Shown here: positions 56,868-64,000 of the stretch, piece after piece
Position numbering within the stretch: the first letter of the stretch is position 1
Layout of the letters: each line of letters opens with the position of its first letter
NCBI GenBank assembly: GCA_016808115.1
Contig: JAEQBH010004550.1
Span: forward strand, 372,001-436,000
From: Tetrastigma voinierianum
Taxonomy: Eukaryota > Streptophyta > Magnoliopsida > Vitales > Vitaceae
Length of the DNA stretch: 64,000 bases
Direction of reading: 5' to 3'
The notes under the pieces: generated by a model
Seen by the model: only the letters and a program-made list of their open reading frames with translations
What the model was told of the DNA's origin: nothing
The model's database searches: none
Program-made: the position numbers and the translations under genes

Positions 56868-58186
56868 TGTGAGACCTAAAATCCTCGTATTCTGGGGCCG
56901 GATAAATGGTAATTTCGGCCGTAACCGGAATTTTTCTGCATCTCTGATGACGAAACTGACTTCACCGTCGAGAACTGCCTCTCACAAATCTAGCTACCAC
57001 GCCGAATTTCTTGCCGATTCGGCGCCACGACCCCACGCTTTTTCACATGGCCAAGTAGTCTGATGACACGCAGAGGTTAGCGAGATGCCACATGGCACCT
57101 CAAAAGGTGTGACACTTGGCATAAAAGAAATGGTTCACATTGAGCCACATGGGCGGCATGATCCCATGGCTCACAATGATCCACTCTGGAAAGCATGATG
57201 TCAAAAGGAAATAAAGAAACAAAGCAAAAGGAAACGTGAATGAGTGAAGAAAGAAAAGATCCGTGTGAGGTCTGGATCTCATTTTCTAGAGAGAGAGTCT
57301 CTTCCTTCTCTCTAGGTTTGTAGCCGATCCGACCGACGGATTCCTTCGAGACAAGAAGGGAAGTTGTTCTACACGAAGAGGACAACGAGTGGACTCCGGT
57401 TTTAGGGAGTTTCTATCTACAAACTCCGGAAAGGTAGGGGTTTTTCTCCTACTTTACTTTACTTCTTTTCATCAAGGGTTATGTAATGGATTGTGGATTT
57501 GTTGAGGCCTGGATGGTCGTGGGTTTCGCCTGGGGTGCCTTAATCGAAAGCTAAGAAATCCCTGTAGCCGCTTTTGGATAGTCCACGGACCGCTTGTGTG
57601 TGATCGCGGTGACGTGGTGTTGCTGCCATGAGAAAATAACATGCCGACAGGATGTCGTGCGCTCCAAGACGTGGATCACGGATTGTGCTTAAACATGTGA
57701 GGTAGCCAACCTTATGTTATTGTCATAAATTGAATAACATGATGCATGAGATTTAATTATGTTAATATATGCATGAGTGATATATTAGCATGTGCTGGAT
57801 GTTTGTGTGCCATTGCATTGCACTTAGGTGGGGAGTAATCCAAGTAGGGAAATTCCACTACTGGGCTTTGCCTCACCTCGCCGCGGGACTATTTTTTAGG
57901 TACCGCACGCGCTGGGGATGGAACGCTCCGGGCCTTAGAGGTAAGAAACGGCCAAGATGGCCCTCTCTTGTATTTTTTGTAAAATTCTGGGCATAAGACC
58001 CAGTTTTGTATAAATCAGAATTAAATACAATTGTAATAAATCATTTTTGTATAAAATGTACATTTTTGGCGAGTGGATGTAGGCCCGCGGGCCATTTTTG
58101 ACACATGCACGTCTCATGACATGAGACATGTGGGTGAGATTTCGCTGGTCACTGGCAGTCAACGACACCCCGGATTGAGCGCCACA
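56868..58186 (+). repeat. 5' LTR of the TR-GAG-like element
   Basis: 1,319 bp, from TGTGAGACC to CCACA. It matches the 3' copy in blocks such as GACGGATTCCTTCGAGACAA, TGCATGAGTGATATATTAGC and GACATGAGACAT. Differences are many short indels, often at CTG/CAG. Confidence 0.88.
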
Positions 58187-58191
58187 AATGA

Positions 58192-58203
58192 TGGTATCGT
58201 AGC
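58192..58203 (+). promoter_or_regulatory. Primer-binding site of the TR-GAG-like element
   Basis: TGGTATCGTAGC is a slightly altered TGGTATCAGAGC (initiator tRNA-Met), five bases after the LTR end. Confidence 0.75.
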
Positions 58204-60047
58204 TAAGGCAAACTACTCCTGGGAGCTCTGGTGGTGTAGAAACAGCATAATGAGCATACCTAGGACCTTGTGGCACTGGATAGATCATACATCAGGCATT
58301 TTGGTGAATTAAATGTGATGTGTGATGGTGTATAACATGTTTGTTGGTGACCAGGCTGAATTGTATGCTCGTGAGTAGCATAGGAAAAGCAAGGAATCGC
58401 AGGTCGAGAAAACACAACCTTAGATGTTCCAGATCCCGCGTAATGTACCAGAAAAAAAAAAAAACAAGAAATAAATGAAAAAAAATATATATTTTTCTGG
58501 ACAATGCTCCAGTTTTTGAACATGAACTAAATGGGTTTTGTGGAATTCTGGAAATTTATTCCGGGGCCAGACAAGGAAAGAATTGAAATTAAATTCTAGA
58601 AATTGTATGGGTAAAGAGCAATGGTACAAGATATCGCATCTTTAGGAGAAAGGTGGAAGGTTAATGGAGGAAAAAAATTTTGATTTTTCGGCGTTGTTCC
58701 GGGCTTTGGAATAGCAGACGGTGTTGTGAGATTCTGTGGAGGTTGTTCCGCCAAGACATGGAAAAAAAGAGTTGAAATTCAACCTTAAATTCTAAGTTTA
58801 GTATATGTCAGGGTTAGGCTAATGATCAATGGAGTAGCGTAAAAGAAGGTCAGCCGGATGAAAAAAAAAAATATTTTCGCCGCAGGTTAGGACTGCTTGA
58901 GGTCACACTGCGTGCTTGGGACGCGGAGGTCGCGACCAGAAGAATGGCGCCGCCGACCGGCCGAAAGTACAGCCAGGTCAGCTGATGTCGCGATATCATG
59001 TTAACGCCGCGATAATGGGTGGCAAAGAGGGAGGTCATGGCGCTTTGAGGCCGCCGACGAGCGTAGACGCAGGCCGGTGATGACTTGAGGCGTCGCCATA
59101 CGGCGCCGCGACGTGAGCGCATGGTCGTATTGGCGATATCATCGGTATGTCGCGACACGGGCGGCGACGTTAAACAAAGTGTCGCTAAGATGAACTTTGG
59201 CGTCACGACATGGGCTAGCGGGTTAGGTCGGGCTTGATGTCGCTGGAGCACGGATTCGAAGCGTCGCGGATAATGGACATCGGGCTCGAGAGGTCGCGAC
59301 AAGAAGACGGCATGTCGCGATACGGGTTACCTTCGTGATGTCACGACACGGGTTGATGTCGCGACACAGGCGGCGACCGTTTGAGGTCGGACGGACGGTG
59401 TCGCAACACCGATATGATGTCGCTGGTTACGACTCGGTGTTGATGTCGACATCGCGACGCCGACATGGGCGCTTGGATTCGGGCAAGGCAGGAGGTCGAC
59501 AAGCCCCACGACTGGGTGCCACGGTCACACCGCGCACGCCGAGCCGCCTGCGCTCGGCCGGCAAGCGCGACATGGGCGCAGGGCGCGTGCCAGCGCCCAC
59601 CTACTCGGGCACCGCACGCCAGCAGGCGCGCGCGACATGGGTCTCCTCTGGTGCGCGCATTGTGCACCCAACCCGCTTTTGGTTCGCACCGCTTACGCCA
59701 TTGTTTGATCACCGCTCATGGACACCGCTCATGTGGATTTCAAAAAAAAACAAAAACAAAAAACAAAATTTAAAATTTTCGTAGATGATTTAATATATAA
59801 AATATTTATATGGAATTTACTATAAATGCAAATACGTAGATAAGAAAAATTTTTTTTTTTTTACTTGCAGGTGTGAATAGTGTCTCGAGGTCGCATTTTC
59901 AAATTTCGGTATACTTATTGAAATTAATTGCTTTGACATGGTGTATGAAAAAAAAAAAATTTCCGTGGTATGAATAGTATCTCTGGCCGTATACTGGAGC
60001 CTTAGGATAATAAGATTGAAATTTAATCTACCACTGACTTCAGGTAG
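58204..60047 (+). other. Long leader between PBS and gag
   Basis: Contains AT-rich then strongly GC-rich sequence. At about 58,980-59,470 the motif GTCGCGACACGGGC and variants such as ATGTCGCGATA recur irregularly. Open frames of up to 150 codons on both strands reflect the GC content and are not credible genes. Confidence 0.6.
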
Positions 60048-61250
60048 ATGGCTAGTAGAGGACGCAGGATGTGGAGGACGCCCTACAGGCACCGGTCGCA
60101 CACCACCGACATTCACCCCAAACCTGCCTTGATCGGCATGATGCCTACGAGGCCGAGGTGTTATGGCACAAGTATCGCACACACGTCAGAAGGGTAGCCT
60201 GTGAGGTCCTAAGAACCTCCAGGGGTTTAAAGCGCACCATCCTCCGACACTACAGGGGAGGAGATCCATGCAGGCGACCATTGGTTTATGCAAGACAGAA
60301 CATACTGAGGCTGCGGAGACCACCTCCGATACACGACTCAGATCGTGTTAGCCGGTGATTCAACTTAGAGGGCGAGGCCCGTATGGTGGAGATGGGTTAG
60401 ACTTCTAGAGACTTAGAGGCTATGCATATGGGCAGAGTTTCAGAGCTGCCTAGCGGTAAGTATTTTCCAGAGATCCATGAGAGGTACGCGAAAAGCTCAA
60501 GAGTTCCCGGAGTCAGCAAGGGGCGATGATCGTGATGGACTACGGGCTAGATTCACGTAGTTAGCCCGGGATGGTCGATGATTACGCGGGCCAGACATGG
60601 CCAAGGTTAGGAAATTCGAGAATGGGCTGAAGTTGTCCATTCGGGGCGTGATCGCGATTCGCCACGGACATGGACTCATGGTCGGGACTAGCTTCCACCA
60701 TGAGAGAGATCGATATTCCAACACCTGACGCGTTGGTGGCAGGGTGCACCATCTTCTCTGTTCCGTGGAAGAGGCGTATGACTGCCTTCACACGAAGTTT
60801 CGTGACCAGGCCGATTTGGCTGCTAGTCGCAGGCGTATTGTTGGCTTCGCTCGACAAATGGCATGTGAGACTGATCGCCCGCAGACAGGATCCCAGGATT
60901 TTGGGGGGCAACAAGAACCCGCTAGTCAGAGAACACGAGAGCGCAGCTGCTCCCTCCACACCCTAGCACGGCCCGAGGAACCGCTTCGCCGGGGCGCTAC
61001 AGCACCTTCTGGCTGCACAGGGCCGTAGGGGGCCGCAGTGTGGTCGAGGTCGGGTACGTAGACCACAGCGAGATTTAGTCGCAGGCGCACTATATGTTAT
61101 TTCGCCGACACTGGGCATATGAGGCGAGATTGTCCTAGAGGCAGAGATCTCGGTACGTAGGATCGAAAGCGTCGGGATAAATTCGACATGCAGGCACGCT
61201 CTACTCGCACTTGGCTGACTAGAGTAACGCTTAAATCGATGCATCATATT
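60048..61250 (+). pseudogene. gag of the TR-GAG-like element
   Basis: GAG is the capsid precursor. An ATG at 60,048 opens MASRGRRMWRTPYR. The capsid core lies at about 60,490-60,730 with a KAQEF-like start, RARFT, LARDGR and MAKVRKFENGLKLSIRG, in the pattern of plant gypsy gag. Near 61,095-61,133 a zinc knuckle reads CYFADTGHMRRDC. The CX2CX4HX4C pattern has lost its second Cys and one residue. Stops and frameshifts occur at several points, so no full-length product is possible as the sequence stands. Confidence 0.82.
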
Positions 61251-61639
61251 CATTCATCAAGCAGATCATCCGGTGTGACTCGATTCGGGGCTTAGAGGTT
61301 GAGACCTTTAGAGAAGCCAGATGTGGATGTTTTCCCCTAGGGCAGGGGTAGTGGTGAGAGTCAACTGGAGTAGGCCTGGATCAGAGCCGATGGGGCGGAC
61401 CCCCAGGGGAATCGCATCAGGAGGGAGTGAGGCGCACGGAGACATCGCGTCGAGTCGGGTGTGGGTGCACGGCATTGTCATTCACCACTCTTGGTGAGTG
61501 TGGGCTGAAGTCGTCTGACTACGTCCAACGAAGACTCATAGCTAGAACTCAAATGAAGAGAAAGTAATGTGTCAGCAAAGCAAGAAGGAGTCAAGCACTC
61601 CTTGTGAAAGATTCTAAGTGGAAGAAGGAGACCCGCTTA
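61251..61639 (+). other. Region after gag, no pol seen
   Basis: In an autonomous gypsy element the protease would follow here. I find no DTG/DSG motif in a convincing context and no RT similarity. Confidence 0.55.
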
Positions 61640-62165
61640 GTATCCGAAAGATTCTCAGATGTGGGTGTAAGAGACCCGAAGATATCCCAAATTTCTCGTG
61701 AGGTGTAAGAGACCCAGGAGCGATCCCGACTTCGTGGAGGGTGTAAGAGACCCGGAGCGATCCCGAATTTCTCGTGGAGGGTGTAAGAGACCCTGGGAGC
61801 GATCCCGAATTTCGTGGAGGGTGTAAGAGACCCGGGAGATATCCTGAATTTCCCGTGGGTGTAAGAGACCCGGAGCGATCCCGACTTCATGGTGTAAGAG
61901 ACCCTGTGAGCGATCCCGACTTGTGGTGGGTGTAAGAGACCTGAGGATCCCGACTTCTCGTGGTGGGTGTAAGAGACCCGGGGAGCGATCCTGAATTTCT
62001 GTGAGGGTGTAAGAGACCCGGGGAGCGATCCCGAATTTCTGTGAGGGTGTAAGAGACCCGGGAGATATCTCGAATTTCTGTGAGGGTGTAAGAGACCCGG
62101 GGAGCGATCCCACTTCGTGGTGGGCGTAGAGACCCAGGAGCGATTCGACTCTCGTATGGATATAA
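61640..62165 (+). repeat. 39-bp tandem array in the TR-GAG interior
   Basis: About 13 units of GGTGTAAGAGACCCGGGAGC then GATCCCGAATTTCTCGTGGA, mostly 38-40 bp apart (near 61,658, 61,702, 61,741, 61,781 and on to 62,125). Since 39 is 13 codons, two long antisense frames stay open (61,591-62,238 and 61,655-62,215); they are by-products. Confidence 0.9.
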
Positions 62166-62567
62166 GAGGCTCGAAGTGTAGGCCGAAAAGCTCTATTGCC
62201 AGAGAGAGAAAACACCAGGATATGGTTATCACCCGCACTTAGAGAGTCGGGAGGATGTGAGCCTGGAGAGACCTCGAGATGAGGACATACCTGAGGTGGT
62301 TATCACCGCAGACTTGTAGTCGTTGATGTGGAGCCCGAGCGACTCGAGATTCGGACATACCCAATGGAAATTTTATTCGGTGTTGGTGAACCCGAAGGGT
62401 TCGGGCTTTACGGATGTTGGTCTACAGACATGAATTGTGCCGACAAATTCATTAGATTGTCGCTGATCAGGACTCGGGCACACACTACAATAACGCAGAA
62501 TTTGGTTGTGTAGGTCGCATATGCACGTGGTTGGGATACAGAGGTGCATGGAATTTCGACGAAATTC

Positions 62568-62583
62568 TTTTAAGGGGGGAGAA
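62568..62583 (+). promoter_or_regulatory. Polypurine tract of the TR-GAG-like element
   Basis: TTTTAAGGGGGGAGAA directly precedes the 3' LTR start. Confidence 0.85.
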
Positions 62584-64000
62584 TGTGAGACCTCTAAAAT
62601 CCGTATTCCCTAAAGCGGATAAAATGGTAATTTCGGTCAAACCGAATTTTTCTAGATCTCGATGACGAAACTAGTTTCACCGCTGGAATCGCCTCGCAAA
62701 TCTAAATTTACCACGCGAATTTCGCTGATTCCGAGGTCGTAATTTCACGCTTTTCAAGGCGCCGTGCTCCACGACACGCGCAGAAAGTACAGACGCCACA
62801 TGCTGACCTCAAAAGGTGACACTTTAAGATAAAAGAAATGGCTCACATCGGTCACACGGGTGGCACGATCCCATGGCCACAATGATCCACTGGTCGCGGG
62901 ACGACGCCGCGTCGAACAGCAAATAAAAGTTAGTGCCGACGAAAATCGAGGTTCACACACCGCCTTTGGGCCGTGGATAAGCTTCCTCCTTTCAATCTGA
63001 TACGTTGAATGCTCCAAAAGAGAGAGAAAACTAAAGAGAAAGGAGAAACGAGAAGCCAGAGAAATGAAAGAGTAAAAAAGAAAGAGAAATGAGAAAAGAA
63101 ACAAAAGCAAAAGGAAACGTGAGCGTGAGGAGAAAGAAAAGATCCAGGAGGCCTGATCTCATTTTCTGTGAGAGAGAGTCTTCCTTCTCCCAGTTTGTAG
63201 CCGATCCGACCGACGGATTCCTTCGAGACAAAGGGAAGTTGTTATACACGAGGACAACGAGTGATTCCGCTTTAGGGAGTTTCTATCTACAAACCCTGAA
63301 AGGCAGAGGTTTTTCTCCTACTGTTTTACTTTTCGCTAAGGGTTATGTAATGGATAAGGGATTTGTCGAGGCTTCTGACGGCCGCGGGTTTCGCCCAAAA
63401 GCTTTGGACCTAGTTAAGAAATCCTAGAGTGTTTCGATAGTCCACTCGACCGCTTGTGCGGATCAGGTGGATGTGTTGTTGCCATGAGAAAATAACATGC
63501 CGATTGTGATGTCGGCAAGCCCAAGATGGATCGCCGGACAGTTTTGAAATTTCATGTGAGCTAACCTTATGTTATTGTCATAAATTGAATAACATGATGC
63601 ATGAGATTTAATTATGTTAATATATGCATGAGTGATATATTAGCATGTGCTGGATGTTTGTGTGCCATTGCATTGCACTTATGTTTTATAATCCAAGAAA
63701 TTCCACTACCGGGCTTTACTCACCCCGGGTCGTGACTATTTTTTTAGGTACCAAGACGCCATTGGGACGGAACGCTCGGGCCTTAGAGGCGCAACCGCCA
63801 AGATGGCCCTTGTATTTTGTAAAATTCTCGCAAAAAGACCCGCTTTTGTATAAATTGTAATTAAACACAATCAGAATAAATCATTTTTGTATAAATTGTA
63901 CATTTTTACGAGTAGGATGTGTAGGCCCAAGTGGCCATTTTTAATATGTACGTGTCTCATGACATGAGACATATAGATTTCCTCGCGGGTCGACAGTCAA
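62584..64000 (+). repeat. 3' LTR of the TR-GAG-like element (partial)
   Basis: Starts TGTGAGACCTCTAAAATCC and follows the 5' LTR to the window end, where it corresponds to about 58,163 of the 5' copy; only some 25 bp should be missing. Confidence 0.88.

Larger units (their letters stand above)
56868..64000 (+). mobile_element. TR-GAG-like gypsy retrotransposon (runs off the window)
   Basis: A Ty3-gypsy-related element with long LTRs (56,868-58,186 and 62,584 to beyond 64,000), a primer-binding site, a gag region and a polypurine tract, but no protease, reverse transcriptase, RNase H or integrase in 4.4 kb of interior. This matches the terminal-repeat elements with GAG only (TR-GAG) known in plants, which rely on other elements for replication. 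The gag frame is broken. The interior also holds a GC-rich leader and a 39-bp tandem array. The right target duplication lies outside the window. Confidence 0.82.

Noticed and set aside
59335..59784. Overlapping long frames on both strands in the TR-GAG leader
   Set aside because: High GC content lowers stop frequency; the frames overlap in several registers and show no family features.
61591..62238. 215-codon antisense frame
   Set aside because: Falls exactly on the 39-bp array (13 codons per unit); no start context or homology.

Overview
This window is nuclear DNA of a eudicot plant. It carries two broken TIR-NBS-LRR (TNL) disease-resistance genes, a class absent from grasses, in a landscape dominated by nested retrotransposons and DNA transposons. 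No intact host gene, rRNA or tRNA gene was recognised. Every coding trace is frameshifted, truncated or interrupted.

Layout. (1) 31-14,335, minus strand: TNL pseudogene 1. In gene order it has two TIR remnants, NB-ARC, LRRs and a C-JID. Its LRR exon is split by about 7.8 kb (1,440-9,225) made of two 750-bp direct repeats (LTR-like) around about 5 kb of minisatellite arrays with no recognisable protein. (2) 15,416-33,349: a nest of elements. An outer Ty1-copia element has its 5' LTR interrupted by an 8.7-kb CACTA transposon (15,498-24,202, 3-bp target duplication CCT), and its gag interrupted by a second copia element (25,067-31,062). A probable gypsy LTR (31,240-32,187) lies between the inner element and the surviving outer RNase H and 3' LTR. 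(3) 34,192-37,378: a 3.2-kb solo LTR with a perfect 5-bp target duplication (GAATC). (4) 38,803-39,282: an hAT-type MITE. (5) 39,410-44,475, minus strand: TNL pseudogene 2, colinear with TNL 1 but without the large insertion. (6) 45,060-46,977: a copia pol relic. (7) 47-55 kb: AT-rich intergenic DNA with duplicated blocks, 190-bp tandem repeats in a probable LTR remnant, and a LINE RNase H fragment that was itself hit by an LTR. (8) 56,868 to the window end: a gypsy-type element with long LTRs and only a GAG region (TR-GAG-like), with a 39-bp tandem array in its 3' internal part.

Interpretation. This looks like a degenerating resistance-gene cluster serving as an insertion sink. Three elements (the TNL 1 insertion, the TR-GAG and the 31-kb gypsy LTR) carry large internal tandem arrays. 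The best candidate for something undescribed is the array-filled, LTR-flanked element at 1.4-9.2 kb. Its ~120-bp array appears to fuse the motifs of its two other array types.

Caution: paralogous copies repeatedly differ by small indels at CTG/CAG trinucleotides. Some frameshifts may therefore be consensus errors of an unpolished long-read assembly rather than real mutations.
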